The notes: generated from the letters alone by a model not told the origin. 64,000 nt of DNA from Microbacterium sp. W4I20 (GCF_030816505.1 NZ_JAUSYB010000001.1:2108001-2172000); one strand, 5' to 3'. Shown: positions 46,328 to 55,215, counted from the first letter of the stretch. Made by a program: numbers and translations.

Positions 46328-46720
46328 TCAGTCCTTCGGGATCTCGACGACGACCTGCGTCGCCTTGACGGATGCGGTGGCGAGCGAGCCGACCTCGAGC
46401 TGCAGTTCGCGCGCGGCCTCGGCCGACATGAGCGAGACGACGCGGTGCGGGCCGGACTGCAGGTCGACCTGAGCCATCAGCCCGTCGATCTGCACCCGGG
46501 TCACGATGCCGACGAAGCGATTGCGGGCGCTGGAGAGGAGGTGTTCTGCGGCCTTCGCCTCCTCGGCGAGCGCGACCGCCCGGGCGGCCAGCGCATCGCC
46601 GGGAATCTCGGCGGGAACGGCATCCGTCACGGGAAGCAGGCCGTGCTCGACCCAGCGCCGCACGGTGTCGTCGCTCACGCCGAGAAGTTGCGCGGCGCGG
46701 GCGATCCGGTAGGTCTGCAT
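46328..46720 (-). CDS. HTH-Mop (ModE-like) molybdate-responsive protein
   Basis: The protein has 130 residues. The first part is a MerR/excisionase-type helix-turn-helix (YRIARAAQLLGVSDDTVRRW). The second is a single Mop/TOBE domain (NRFVGIVTRVQIDGLMAQVD, LMSAEAARELQLEVGSLATA) that binds molybdate. Actinobacteria often have this short form in place of full-length ModE. It is first in the mod operon and probably regulates it. ATG 46720 is the start. The 275-base interval upstream (46721-46995) holds the divergent promoters and no further gene. Confidence 0.88.
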   Translation of the reverse strand: MQTYRIARAAQLLGVSDDTVRRWVEHGLLPVTDAVPAEIPGDALAARAVALAEEAKAAEHLLSSARNRFVGIVTRVQIDGLMAQVDLQSGPHRVVSLMSAEAARELQLEVGSLATASVKATQVVVEIPKD

Positions 46721-46995
46721 GGGGTGAATCTACCGCAGATGCGGGTTATCCTGCCATTTTCATCCGTTTTTGCGTGGACGAGGATCGGTGCCGGCTTTGC
46801 CAGGGCGACGATTCGCGGAGGCGCCGACGTCTTGCGGACCGATCCCCACGAGGGAGTCCGCGATTCGTCGTAGGCTCCGCAGAACGTCGGGCGATGCCGC
46901 CTGTCCCCCGAATGGCCGATACCGCGCAGAGCCGATGTCCGGGAAGATGAGCTGTTTCGAGGTTTTCGAACATCAGGCGCGGAGTGGGGCTCTGG

Positions 46996-48351
46996 ATGAC
47001 GACACCGGATCGACAGACGGATGAGCTGTCCGACTTCGCGGAGCTGATGACCCACGAGCAGGAGTTCACGAGCCGTCGGGATCGGATCGATCCGGACGTG
47101 CGCAGGAAGCGCAGACGCCTCGGGCTGATCATCACCACCATCTGTGTCGTCCTGATGCTGGCGGCGGCCGGGGGCTACGTGTGGTGGACTCTCACCGCTC
47201 CCGTGAATGCTCCCGCGGTGACCACGCAGACGCCGCCGGTTCCGACCGGGGATGCTGCCGTCGTCGAGACTCCGTACGCGTCCTCCACGGCGATCAGCAT
47301 CGCGGGCGCCGATGCGTATCTGGGCGAGAAGGCGAGCGGCATCTGGTCGTCGAGCGGAACCGGAGACCCTCTCCCGATCGCGAGCATCACCAAGCTCATC
47401 ACCGCGCTGGTCATCCTCGACGCCGCACCCCTCGCCTCAGCCGATGACCCCGGCCCCACGATCACCTTCACGCGGTCGGACCACGACCTCTACGACCGGT
47501 ACTACGTGCAGGGCGCGACCATCGCCCCCATGCCGACGGGCACCTCGATGTCGCTGCACGATGCCCTGGCCGTGATGCTGATCCCGTCCGCCAGCAACTA
47601 CGCCGAGGCGCTGTCGTCCCACATCTTCGGATCGCAGAACGCGTTCCTCGGCGCGACGCGCGACTGGCTCGCCGCCCACGGGCTGACCGGCACGACGCTC
47701 ACCGAGCCCACCGGCATCAGCCCGCGCAACACCAGCACGCCCGCGGACCTCCTGGCGATCGGGAAGCTCGCCGCCGCGCATCCGGCGATCGCGCAGATCG
47801 TCGCGACCCGGTCGATCTCGATCCCCGGCGCCGGCCCGCTCAACAACACCAACGGCCTCCTCGGAACCGCTGGGATCACGGGGCTGAAGACCGGAACGCT
47901 GGGCGCGGGCACCTACAGCCTGCTCTATACGGCGACGCTCGATGTGGGTGCCGCCGATCCGCTCGCGGTGACCGGCGTCCTCCTCGGCGGTCCCACGCGC
48001 GAATTGGTGAACGACAGTGTGATCAGCACGCTGGAGAGCATCCGCGCCGGCTTCCACGAGGTGGCCGTCGCGACCTCCGGCCAGGAGGTGGGCACCATCT
48101 CGACACCGTGGGGCTCCACCGCCGAGCTGGTCATCGGAGAGGATGCGTCGATCTTCACCTGGTCGGACACCCCGATCGTCGTGACGATGGACATCGACAC
48201 CCCGCCGACCTATCAGGACGGGACAGTCGTGGGGAAGGTCACCTGGACGGCCGGACCGAACACCGTCACCGCTCCGGTGACGATCAAGGGGAACATCGAC
48301 CCGCCGACCGAGTTGTGGCGCCTCACCCACCCGACGGAGCTCGGTCGATGA
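46996..48351 (+). CDS. D-alanyl-D-alanine carboxypeptidase-family protein (PBP5-like)
   Basis: Membrane-anchored penicillin-binding-protein-family peptidase acting on cell-wall peptides; 451 residues. A cytoplasmic tail of about 40 residues precedes one transmembrane anchor (LGLIITTICVVLMLAAAGGY). The S11-type catalytic domain has Ser130-x-x-Lys133 (ASITKL) and KTG (GLKTGTLG). The second motif, normally SxN, reads SAS before an Asn (IPSASNYAEAL), an atypical form. ATG 46996 and an upstream GTG 46984 are both possible starts. It sits between mod genes and an MFS gene with no clear functional tie. Confidence 0.85.
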   Translation: MTTPDRQTDELSDFAELMTHEQEFTSRRDRIDPDVRRKRRRLGLIITTICVVLMLAAAGGYVWWTLTAPVNAPAVTTQTPPVPTGDAAVVETPYASSTAISIAGADAYLGEKASGIWSSSGTGDPLPIASITKLITALVILDAAPLASADDPGPTITFTRSDHDLYDRYYVQGATIAPMPTGTSMSLHDALAVMLIPSASNYAEALSSHIFGSQNAFLGATRDWLAAHGLTGTTLTEPTGISPRNTSTPADLLAIGKLAAAHPAIAQIVATRSISIPGAGPLNNTNGLLGTAGITGLKTGTLGAGTYSLLYTATLDVGAADPLAVTGVLLGGPTRELVNDSVISTLESIRAGFHEVAVATSGQEVGTISTPWGSTAELVIGEDASIFTWSDTPIVVTMDIDTPPTYQDGTVVGKVTWTAGPNTVTAPVTIKGNIDPPTELWRLTHPTELGR

Positions 48352-48374
48352 CGGATGCCGGCGGCTGACGCCGC

Positions 48375-49655
48375 TCAGTTCTCCGCGACGGCGAGGTCGT
48401 CGAGCCGACGGATGCCACGGAGCGGCGACAGCCAGACCCACAGCACCGTGAAGAGGCACAGGATCGCTCCGACGACGAGCCCCATGCGCAGCCCGAGCCA
48501 GTCGCCGACCAGGCCGCCGAGCAGCGCGCCGAGGGGGATGGTGCCGTAGGTGATGGTGCGCATCGTCGCGTTGACCCGGCCCAGCATCCGGTCGGGCGTG
48601 CGCAGCTGACGGATGGTGATCAGGAGCACGTTCGAGACGGCGGTGCCCGCGCCGTTGACAGCCATCAGGGTGGCGAGGGCCGCGACGGCGGCGACACGGG
48701 GCCAGCCGGCATCCACCACCGGGATCAGCAGCAGCGCCCCGCACTCGACGGCGGCGCAGAGCACGAGGATCGTGCCGGCTCGCAGACGTGTGGTGAGTCG
48801 GGATGCGGTCGCGGCGCCGAGGAGTGCCCCCGCCGCCCCGGCAGAGAAGACGATCCCGATCTGCCCGGCCTCGAGCTTCAGCGTATGCACGGCGTACAGC
48901 ATGAGCAGCAGCGTGATCCACTGCGCGAACGGGTTGTAGAGCGCGGAGAAGCCGACGTTGGCGCGCAGGTACGGATCGCGCACGACGAGGCGGATTCCCA
49001 GTCGGAGTTCGGCGAGGAAATGCCGTTCGGTCGTCGCGGGCGGCCGCTCCTCGGCTGACATCAGCAGCAAAGCCACGGCTGAGACGACGTAGGTCGCGGC
49101 GTTGACGACCAGCGTGGCCGTCGTGCCGAGCAGCTGGAGGAGAAGTCCTCCGAGGCCGGGGCCGCCGATCTCCCCGGCCGCAGCGGTCGCCTGGATCCGG
49201 GAGTTCGCTGCCCCGAGTTCGGCGCGTGGCACGAGCGAGGGAATCGCGGACTGATGGCCCACCTCGTACACGACCGTCAGCGCGCCCAGTGCGACGACGG
49301 CGATGAGGAGTAGCGGGAACGCGAGCGCGTTCGATGCCGCGGCCACGACGAGCCCGACGATCAGCGCGCCGCGGCCCAGCTCGGATGCCATCAGCAGTCG
49401 ACGTCGCCGGTACCGATCGACGATCACGCCGAGCGGCAGCGCCAGCACCAGGAACGGCAGCCACTGCGCCGCGCTGAGCACACCGAGTTCGGTGGCCGAG
49501 ACGTGCAGGACCGAGACGGCGATCAGGGGGATCGCGAACTCCTTCAGCTGGTCGCCCATCACCGAGGAGCCCTGGGCGAACCAGAAGAGGCGGAAGTCCC
49601 GCCGCCAACGCGGTGGCGTCGCCACTGCGGGCTTAATGGGTGCTGTCTGCTTCAT
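48375..49655 (-). CDS. MFS transporter (enterobactin-exporter/MFS_3-like efflux)
   Basis: Twelve-helix membrane pump of 426 residues. Signature LPLGVIVDRYRRRRLLMASE between helices 2 and 3 is the MFS loop motif; overall composition fits the drug/siderophore exporter branch. It is convergent with the carboxypeptidase gene and divergent from the CGNR regulator gene across a palindromic site, a common efflux-pump/regulator arrangement. Substrate is unknown. Confidence 0.87.
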   Translation of the reverse strand: MKQTAPIKPAVATPPRWRRDFRLFWFAQGSSVMGDQLKEFAIPLIAVSVLHVSATELGVLSAAQWLPFLVLALPLGVIVDRYRRRRLLMASELGRGALIVGLVVAAASNALAFPLLLIAVVALGALTVVYEVGHQSAIPSLVPRAELGAANSRIQATAAAGEIGGPGLGGLLLQLLGTTATLVVNAATYVVSAVALLLMSAEERPPATTERHFLAELRLGIRLVVRDPYLRANVGFSALYNPFAQWITLLLMLYAVHTLKLEAGQIGIVFSAGAAGALLGAATASRLTTRLRAGTILVLCAAVECGALLLIPVVDAGWPRVAAVAALATLMAVNGAGTAVSNVLLITIRQLRTPDRMLGRVNATMRTITYGTIPLGALLGGLVGDWLGLRMGLVVGAILCLFTVLWVWLSPLRGIRRLDDLAVAEN

Positions 49656-49656
49656 G

Positions 49657-49681
49657 CATTAGAGAATGCCACGTGCTAATG
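49657..49681. promoter_or_regulatory. Palindrome between MFS and CGNR genes
   Basis: cattag-N13-ctaatg is a 25-base palindrome with perfect 6-base half-sites in an AT-rich divergent interval. It lies two bases before the MFS start codon. A further ttag half-site is at 49702-49705. The adjacent CGNR protein is the likely ligand. Confidence 0.55.
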
Positions 49682-49715
49682 GACTATGTAAAGATCACGC
49701 GTTAGAATTTTCGTC

Positions 49716-50321
49716 ATGACCTCAGAGCCCCGCGCGACCTTCTCCCGCATCGGAGGACACGTCGCGCTCGACCTGATCAACACGGTCGAATGGCGGCTCT
49801 CCGACGAACGCCGCGAGGAGGATCTTCGGGACTACGCCGACGTGGTCCGCTGGGCGCGGCAGCTCGAGCTCATCTCGGTCGACGAGGCCGAGACCCTCTC
49901 GAGACCGGCAGTGCAGGCATCCGCCGACGCCGAGCAGGAGCTCGCACGAATCCTGTCGATCCGCGAGGCGTTGTACTCGACCCTCTTCGCCGCCGGGTTC
50001 TCGCAGCCCGTCGCCGAGGAGTATCGCGAAGCGATCGGTCACGCTGACCTCGAACGACACGACGATGACTGGTCATGGACCCTCCCCCTCGACCTGTCGC
50101 TCCCGCGACGGCGCATCGCGCTCGCCGCGGTCGACCTGCTGACGCATTCCGACCTCTCGCACCTCAGTCAGTGCCAGGATGCCGAATGCGGATGGGTCTT
50201 TCTCGACACCTCACCGCGGAGCAACCGGCGGTGGTGCGTATCGAGCGACTGCGGCAACCGCAACCGGGTGCGCGAGTACTACGCACGCAGTCGCACCGCC
50301 CGCGCCGCCGAGACGGCCTGA
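49716..50321 (+). CDS. CGNR zinc-finger regulator with ABATE domain
   Basis: The protein has 201 residues. The N-terminal ABATE domain begins RIGGHVALDLINTVEWRLSD and is thought to bind a ligand. The C-terminal zinc finger ends in the family name motif (CQDAECGWVFLD, then CGNRNRVREYYARSR), likely contacting DNA. It is divergent from the MFS pump and presumably controls it. No ribosome site is obvious upstream of ATG 49716, so translation could be leaderless. Confidence 0.9.
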   Translation: MTSEPRATFSRIGGHVALDLINTVEWRLSDERREEDLRDYADVVRWARQLELISVDEAETLSRPAVQASADAEQELARILSIREALYSTLFAAGFSQPVAEEYREAIGHADLERHDDDWSWTLPLDLSLPRRRIALAAVDLLTHSDLSHLSQCQDAECGWVFLDTSPRSNRRWCVSSDCGNRNRVREYYARSRTARAAETA

Positions 50322-50421
50322 GCGACGACCCCGACGTTGGGCGAGAAACGCGTTTCTCCGACGAGCGGACCTTCCTGCACGGCTTTGCCTCGATCCGGGC
50401 TCTCCACATAACCCGGGCCGC

Positions 50422-50456
50422 TGTCTAGGGGGTCTCAACGTTGAATGTCTAGGGGG
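50422..50456 (+). promoter_or_regulatory. Direct repeats and palindrome before the HicA-like gene
   Basis: tgtctaggggg occurs twice, at 50422-50432 and 50446-50456, with the palindrome tcaacgttga (50435-50444) between. This looks like an autoregulatory operator for the HTH-bearing antitoxin. The second copy also supplies the ribosome site for the toxin gene. Confidence 0.55.
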
Positions 50457-50464
50457 CATAAATT

Positions 50465-50668
50465 ATGCTCGTGGTCGGGCCGATGAGATACAGCGCCCTC
50501 ACCGCTCTGCTCCGGGAAGCGGGTTTCCGATCCCGTCAGGGGAAGGGCGATCACGAGGTGTGGTCGAACGGACGACATCATGTGTCGATCACTCAGACGC
50601 GAGACATCTCCCCGGGAATCGTACGCAAGGCCTTGAAGACGATTCAGGCATCGAAGGAGGACCGATGA
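50465..50668 (+). CDS. hicA: HicA-like mRNA interferase toxin
   Basis: The protein has 67 residues with the HicA/YcfA double-stranded-RNA-binding-like fold. Segment TALLREAGFRSRQGKGDHEV carries the expected Gly-x-His motif (GDHEVW) with catalytic His. The C-terminal part, VSITQTRDISPGIVRKALK, is also typical. AGGGGG lies eight bases before ATG 50465; an inner ATG at 50483 is possible. It overlaps the antitoxin gene by four bases. RNA cleavage activity is inferred from the family. Confidence 0.8.
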   Translation: MLVVGPMRYSALTALLREAGFRSRQGKGDHEVWSNGRHHVSITQTRDISPGIVRKALKTIQASKEDR

Positions 50669-51036
50669 CGGAGATCACCGCAACCGCGCGCAAGTGGGAG
50701 CACGGTTGGGAAATCTGGCTCGACGGAGAGGCTGCCACTCAGGTCGCGACGCTCGACAAGGCAGAACAACAGGTCCGCGACTACCTCGACACCGAAGTTC
50801 CGGAGGTCGACCACAGCAGCTGGCGCGTCTCGGTGGTACCGGACATCGGACCCCTCGGCGACGAAGTGGCAGCAGCGCGCCTCGCTACGGAGAACGCCAT
50901 CGCGGCGTCGGCGACCGCGGCATCCGAGTCGCGTCGGGTGGTGCGGCATCTTCGAGAGGCCGGGTTCTCTGTAACCGACTCCGCCGCGATCCTCGGTGTC
51001 TCGCGCGGGCGTATCTCGCAGCTCGTGAACGGCTGA
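50665..51036 (+). CDS. hicB: HicB-like antitoxin with C-terminal HTH
   Basis: The protein has 123 residues. The N-terminal half is a partial HicB-type strand-helix domain (TATARKWEHGWEIWLDGEAA), and the C-terminal tail is a helix-turn-helix (VTDSAAILGVSRGRISQLVN) for autoregulation. GGAGGACC precedes the ATG. Toxin-first order, overlap and the repeats upstream all fit a HicAB module. A long linker (ENAIAASATAASESRRVVRH) separates the two domains. Confidence 0.78.
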   Translation: MTEITATARKWEHGWEIWLDGEAATQVATLDKAEQQVRDYLDTEVPEVDHSSWRVSVVPDIGPLGDEVAAARLATENAIAASATAASESRRVVRHLREAGFSVTDSAAILGVSRGRISQLVNG

Positions 51037-51050
51037 AGCTGCCCCTACCC

Positions 51051-51785
51051 CTACCGCGTCGGCAGCTCCACACCGGTGGCGTCAGCCAAGGCGGCGAGCA
51101 GCTCCTGCTGGAACGCCGCATCCGTGACGGCCGGGTGCGGTTGCCTCTGCTCGCCGTGGTGCCAGTAGCCACCGGTGACCGTCAGATCCGAAGCGGTCGC
51201 CAGGCGTTCCTGGGTCTCGTGGCCGAGGTCGAAGTCGTCTGTCGCTCCGGCGCCGCCCATCTTCGTCGGCACCCAGCCTGGGTCGACGGCGTTGGCCGAG
51301 ACGCGGGGTGCCCACCGGTCGGCGACCGCCGCGGTGAGCGTCGTGAGGAACAGCTTCGTGTCGGAGTAGCTGGCGGTCTGCCGGTCGCCGTACCAGTCGA
51401 GCACCGCAAGGTCGGTCGATCCGCCGCGATGCATCCCGCTGCTGAGGTAGACGTGCCGGGTCGGTGTGCGCAGCAGCGCGGTGAAGAGGTACGGGGCGAC
51501 GACGTTCACCGGCAGCAGGCCGGCGCCTGAGACCACGCCGGCATTGTGGATCACCGCATCGATGGATGCTCCGTCGTCGAGCTCCTGGGCTGCATCCCTC
51601 ACGGCCTGCCGATCGGCCAGGTCGGCGATCACCAGGTCGGCACCGCGGTCGATCAGCGCCTGGATCGCGGCGGCGCGTTCCACGCTGCGCGCGTGCACGA
51701 TCACCTGATGCCCCTGGTCGAGAAGTGCTTCTGCGGTCGCGCGGCCGAGGCCGTCGGTGGATCCGGTTACGAGGATGCGTGCCAT
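51051..51785 (-). CDS. SDR-family NAD(P)-dependent oxidoreductase
   Basis: The protein has 244 residues of the retinol-dehydrogenase-like branch. The cofactor loop is ILVTGSTDGLGRATAEALL, with HNAG present and Tyr-x3-Lys in YSDTK. It ends 14 bases before the HicB stop on the other strand. A single gene; substrate unknown. Confidence 0.85.
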   Translation of the reverse strand: MARILVTGSTDGLGRATAEALLDQGHQVIVHARSVERAAAIQALIDRGADLVIADLADRQAVRDAAQELDDGASIDAVIHNAGVVSGAGLLPVNVVAPYLFTALLRTPTRHVYLSSGMHRGGSTDLAVLDWYGDRQTASYSDTKLFLTTLTAAVADRWAPRVSANAVDPGWVPTKMGGAGATDDFDLGHETQERLATASDLTVTGGYWHHGEQRQPHPAVTDAAFQQELLAALADATGVELPTR

Positions 51786-51824
51786 GAGACCATCCTCGCC
51801 CCGGATCGACGGAGCGGGGCCGAG

Positions 51825-52409
51825 TCAGAGATCTCTCGCGGCGATGCCCGGATACTCCAGAACCAGTCCGGCCGCGTCATAGACGAGGTCGCAGGCGAAT
51901 GAGAAGGCGGGCGACTCATAGTGGAAGATCAACCGGCCAGAGGAGCGAGCCATGAGCGCGTAGGTCTGCTCCAGTCGCTCGACGCGCAGGTCGTCTGCCC
52001 GCACGAATGCCGACGAAACCGCGACGGTCTCTCCTATCTCGAAGGCGGTCCGGTGCAGCGGGAGCGTGTTGGTGACCGCCGATGACTCGAAGTCGACGTC
52101 GACGCAGCCATCCAGGTCGGGCCTGGCTTCGCCATCGACGATCCACCCGTCCTCGGCATCACGGCTCAGCGTGACCGCTCTCGCGCCTTGTGGTCCGAGT
52201 GTCGTCGCGTGCACGGCGACGGTTCGCCAGCCGGCATCGAGCAATATGTCGTACCCGACGGACCACAGCGCCGATTCCTCATTCGCCGTGGTGTGGCCGA
52301 TGAGACGGTGTCCGGCGTCGAGTCCCTCGCGGAAGAAAGTCAGCTCGAATCCGCTCCTGGCCCCCAGATGCTTCCAGCTCGCCGCGGACGGCAGTGGTGA
52401 CAGCCTCAT
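51825..52409 (-). CDS. Putative glycolipid-binding domain protein
   Basis: The protein has 194 residues. The pattern GCVDVDFESSAVTNTLPLHR is the hallmark of the putative glycolipid-binding family (PF06475), which has a beta-barrel fold. The N-terminal part (GHRLIGHTTANEESALWSVG) matches the rest of the family. No signal peptide. Function in bacteria is poorly known. It is divergent from moeB. Confidence 0.72.
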   Translation of the reverse strand: MRLSPLPSAASWKHLGARSGFELTFFREGLDAGHRLIGHTTANEESALWSVGYDILLDAGWRTVAVHATTLGPQGARAVTLSRDAEDGWIVDGEARPDLDGCVDVDFESSAVTNTLPLHRTAFEIGETVAVSSAFVRADDLRVERLEQTYALMARSSGRLIFHYESPAFSFACDLVYDAAGLVLEYPGIAARDL

Positions 52410-52461
52410 CCGTCGAACCTACCGGTGCCACCGCCAGCCCGGACAGGCATACCCTGAACCC

Positions 52462-53247
52462 ATGCAACCACTCGTCGCCCCTGTGCCTGCCCTGGAGCCG
52501 ACCGAACTGATCCGCACGGCCCGGCACGCTGTCCTCCGCGGCATCGGTGAAGAGGGGCAACGCCGCCTCAGCGCCGCCCGCGTCACGGTCGTCGGCGCCG
52601 GAGGTCTCGGGTCGCCCGTGCTGCTGGCTCTCGCCGCGGCCGGGGTCGGGGCCATCACCGTGATCGACGACGACGTCGTGGAGCTGACCAACCTGCAGCG
52701 CCAGCTCGCGCACCGCGTGGATGACATCGGTGCCCTGAAGACGGCATCCGCCGAACGTGCGATCACGGCACTCGCCCCGCAGACCGTGGTCACCCAGTTC
52801 GCCGAACGCCTCGATGCCGCCAATGCCGAGCGCCTGCTCGCCGGCGCCGACGTGATCGTCGACACGAGCGACTCGTTCGCCACCCGCCGCGACGTCGCGG
52901 CCGCGGCCGAAGCGCTCGGCGTTCCGCTGGTCTGGGGCGCCGTGCAGGAGTGGCACGCCCAGGCGACCGTCTTCTGGTCGAAGCCGCCGACGGGAGACCC
53001 CGTCGTGCTCGAGGATCTCTTCCCGATCGGCACCGAGGGCGAGCCGCCCAGCTGCGCCCAGGTCGGCGTGCTGGGCGCGCTCTGCGTGCAGGTCGGCGGG
53101 ATGCTGGCCAGCGAGGTCGTGAAGCTCGTGACCGGGGCCGGCGAGCCCCTGCTCGGACGACTCGCCATCATCGATGCGCTCACCTCGCGGCAGCACGAGA
53201 TCGCGATCCGCTCGGCGTCCGCGACGGCCGAGGCGGTGTCCGCATGA
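52462..53247 (+). CDS. moeB: ThiF/MoeB-family adenylyltransferase
   Basis: The protein has 261 residues, an E1-like enzyme that adenylates the Gly-Gly end of MoaD for sulfur transfer. The nucleotide loop is VTVVGAGGLGSPVLLALAAA, with DDDVVELTNLQRQ and the catalytic Asp region DTSDSFATR. It lacks a rhodanese domain, so sulfur must come from another protein. ATG 52462 is used; the longer frame upstream is noncoding. It overlaps moeA by four bases and opens the moeB-moeA-moaC-moaD operon. Confidence 0.9.
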   Translation: MQPLVAPVPALEPTELIRTARHAVLRGIGEEGQRRLSAARVTVVGAGGLGSPVLLALAAAGVGAITVIDDDVVELTNLQRQLAHRVDDIGALKTASAERAITALAPQTVVTQFAERLDAANAERLLAGADVIVDTSDSFATRRDVAAAAEALGVPLVWGAVQEWHAQATVFWSKPPTGDPVVLEDLFPIGTEGEPPSCAQVGVLGALCVQVGGMLASEVVKLVTGAGEPLLGRLAIIDALTSRQHEIAIRSASATAEAVSA

Positions 53248-54476
53248 CCGCCCTGCGCTCGGTCGAAGACCAGCTCTCGCGCGTCCTCGATGCCGTGCAC
53301 GTGCTCGAGGCCGAGACCCGCGCCGTGTCGGATGCCGCGGGTCGCACGCTCGCTGACCCCGCTCGCGCTGCCCACGACATCCCGCTGTTCGACAACTCGG
53401 CGATGGACGGCTTCGCGGTGCGCGCTGCCGACGTCGCCGCGGCATCCGAGGCGAACCCGGTCACGCTGCGCGTGGTCGCCGACCTCCCGGCTGGTGTCGC
53501 GATCGACCCGTCCCTCGCGCCCGGGCATGCCGCCCGCATCATGACCGGCTCTCCCGCCCCGACCGATGCCGACGCGATCGTGCCCTTCGAGGACACCGCA
53601 GGCGGCCTGGCGGACTCCCTGGGCGAGGTGCGCGTGCTGCGCGCTCCGACCAAGCCCGGCGCCTTCATCCGCCGACGCGGGGCCGACCTGAGCGCGGGTG
53701 ACGACGTCGTGCTCGCCGGCGAGCGCCTCGGCGCGTTCCAGCTCGCGGCCGCGGTGGCCGCCGGCATTTCCGAGGTGACCGTCACCAGGGCACCCCGCGT
53801 GGCGGTCGTCTCGACCGGCAGCGAACTGCTCGCGCCCGGCGAATCGGCGACCCGCGGCCGCATCCCCGACTCCAACGGTCCCCTTCTCGAACAGCTGGTG
53901 GGGGATGCCGACGCCGAGGTCGTGCTCGTCGCGCGCGTGCAGGACCAGGCCGATGCGGTCCGTGCCGTCACCGCCGAGGCCGTGGCGCTCGGCGTCGACG
54001 TGATCGTGTTCACCGGCGGCGTGAGCGCCGGAGCCTACGAGCCGGTGCGCGGCGCCTTCGACGGCCAGGGCGAGGTCGAGTTCGTCGGCGTCTCGATGCA
54101 GCCGGGCAAGCCGCAGGCGTTCGGCGTGCTGGACTCGGGGGCTCTCGTCTTCGGGCTCCCCGGCAACCCGGTGAGCGTGGCCGTGTCGTTCGAGGTGTTC
54201 GTGCGCCCGGCGCTGCTCGCGATGCAGGGCCGCACCGAGATCCACCGCCCGCGGGCCACCTTCACGGCGGATGCCTCGTGGACCCCGCCTCCGGGCCGCC
54301 GCCAGTACCTTCCCGCCGTCGTCGACCTCGCCGCGCGCACCGTCCGTCCAGCGACCGCCGGCGGCTCGGGCTCGCACCTGGCCGGAGGCCTCGCACGCGC
54401 CCAGGCGTTCGCGATCGTACCGGCCGAGGTGGAGGCCGTCGCCGTGGGCGACACGATCGATGTCATGCTGGTCTGA
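53244..54476 (+). CDS. moeA: Molybdopterin molybdotransferase MoeA
   Basis: The protein has 410 residues, inserting molybdate into adenylated molybdopterin. Domain order is MoeA N, MPT-binding and C-terminal beta. Motifs include LFDNSAMDGFAVRAADV, GHAARIMTGSPAP, ADAIVPFED, VSTGSELLAPGE, GRIPDSNGPLL, VFTGGVSAGAYE, MQPGKPQAFG and GLPGNPVSV. It overlaps moeB (ATGA) and moaC (one base), so the four genes are tightly coupled. Confidence 0.95.
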   Translation: MTALRSVEDQLSRVLDAVHVLEAETRAVSDAAGRTLADPARAAHDIPLFDNSAMDGFAVRAADVAAASEANPVTLRVVADLPAGVAIDPSLAPGHAARIMTGSPAPTDADAIVPFEDTAGGLADSLGEVRVLRAPTKPGAFIRRRGADLSAGDDVVLAGERLGAFQLAAAVAAGISEVTVTRAPRVAVVSTGSELLAPGESATRGRIPDSNGPLLEQLVGDADAEVVLVARVQDQADAVRAVTAEAVALGVDVIVFTGGVSAGAYEPVRGAFDGQGEVEFVGVSMQPGKPQAFGVLDSGALVFGLPGNPVSVAVSFEVFVRPALLAMQGRTEIHRPRATFTADASWTPPPGRRQYLPAVVDLAARTVRPATAGGSGSHLAGGLARAQAFAIVPAEVEAVAVGDTIDVMLV

Positions 54477-54985
54477 TGAGCTTCCCTCACCTGGACGCGG
54501 CCGGCCGCGCGCACATGGTCGACGTGACCGCGAAGCAGCCCACCGTCCGCTCCGCGACCGCACGCGGTTTCGTGCGCTGCAGCCCCGAGGTGATCGCGGC
54601 GCTCCGTGACGGCACCGCCCCGAAGGGCGACGTGATCGCGGTCGCCCGTATCGCCGGCATCCAGGCCGCCAAGTCCACCGCGGCTCTGCTCCCCCTGGCG
54701 CACGTGATCGGCGTGCACCGTGCCAGCGTCGAGCTCGACATCGTCGACGACGGCGTGCTCATCGAGGCGACCGTCGGCACCGCCGACCGCACCGGCGTCG
54801 AGATGGAGGCGCTGACCGCGGTGTCGGTGACCGCGCTGGCGGTCGTCGACATGATCAAGGGCATCGACCGGTCGGTCGTGATCGAGAACGTGCGCATCGT
54901 CGCGAAGTCGGGCGGACGCTCCGGCGACTGGGTGCGCCCCGGCGAGGCGGATGCTGCCGCTCCGGCATCCGGAGGCGACCGATGA
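54476..54985 (+). CDS. moaC: Cyclic pyranopterin monophosphate synthase MoaC
   Basis: The protein has 169 residues, making cPMP from the MoaA product. Family motifs are complete: MVDVTAKQPTVRSATARG, AAKSTAALLPLAHVIGVHRA with VELDI following, RTGVEMEALTAVSVTALAVV and DMIKGID. ATG 54476 shares one base with the moeA stop. The C-terminal tail is short and polar. It overlaps moaD by four bases. Confidence 0.95.
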   Translation: MSFPHLDAAGRAHMVDVTAKQPTVRSATARGFVRCSPEVIAALRDGTAPKGDVIAVARIAGIQAAKSTAALLPLAHVIGVHRASVELDIVDDGVLIEATVGTADRTGVEMEALTAVSVTALAVVDMIKGIDRSVVIENVRIVAKSGGRSGDWVRPGEADAAAPASGGDR

Positions 54986-55215
54986 CCCGCGTGCGCTACT
55001 TCGCCGCCGCTGCAGAAGCCGCCGGCACCGACGCCGAGGAACGCGGCGAGCGGTCACTGCTCGCCCTGCGCGCGGCCGTGGTGGCCGAGCATCCGGCCCT
55101 CACCGACATCCTGCCCCGTTGCGCCGTGATGGTCGACGGCGTGCGCGCCGACGACGACCGCTCGCTCGACGACGCCCAGCTCATCGACGTGCTCCCACCC
55201 TTCGCCGGCGGGTGA
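54982..55215 (+). CDS. moaD: Molybdopterin synthase sulfur carrier subunit MoaD
   Basis: The protein has 77 residues, ubiquitin-like fold. It begins MTRVRYFAAAAEAAGTD and ends in LPPFAGG; the C-terminal Gly-Gly is activated by MoeB and thiocarboxylated. It overlaps moaC by four bases and is convergent with moaE, its partner in molybdopterin synthase, 13 bases away. Confidence 0.93.
   Translation: MTRVRYFAAAAEAAGTDAEERGERSLLALRAAVVAEHPALTDILPRCAVMVDGVRADDDRSLDDAQLIDVLPPFAGG

Noticed and set aside
46721..46995. Small genes or a riboswitch in the 275-base gap between the mop and carboxypeptidase genes
   Set aside because: Short frames here lack ribosome sites and recognisable sequence; no convincing conserved RNA motif.
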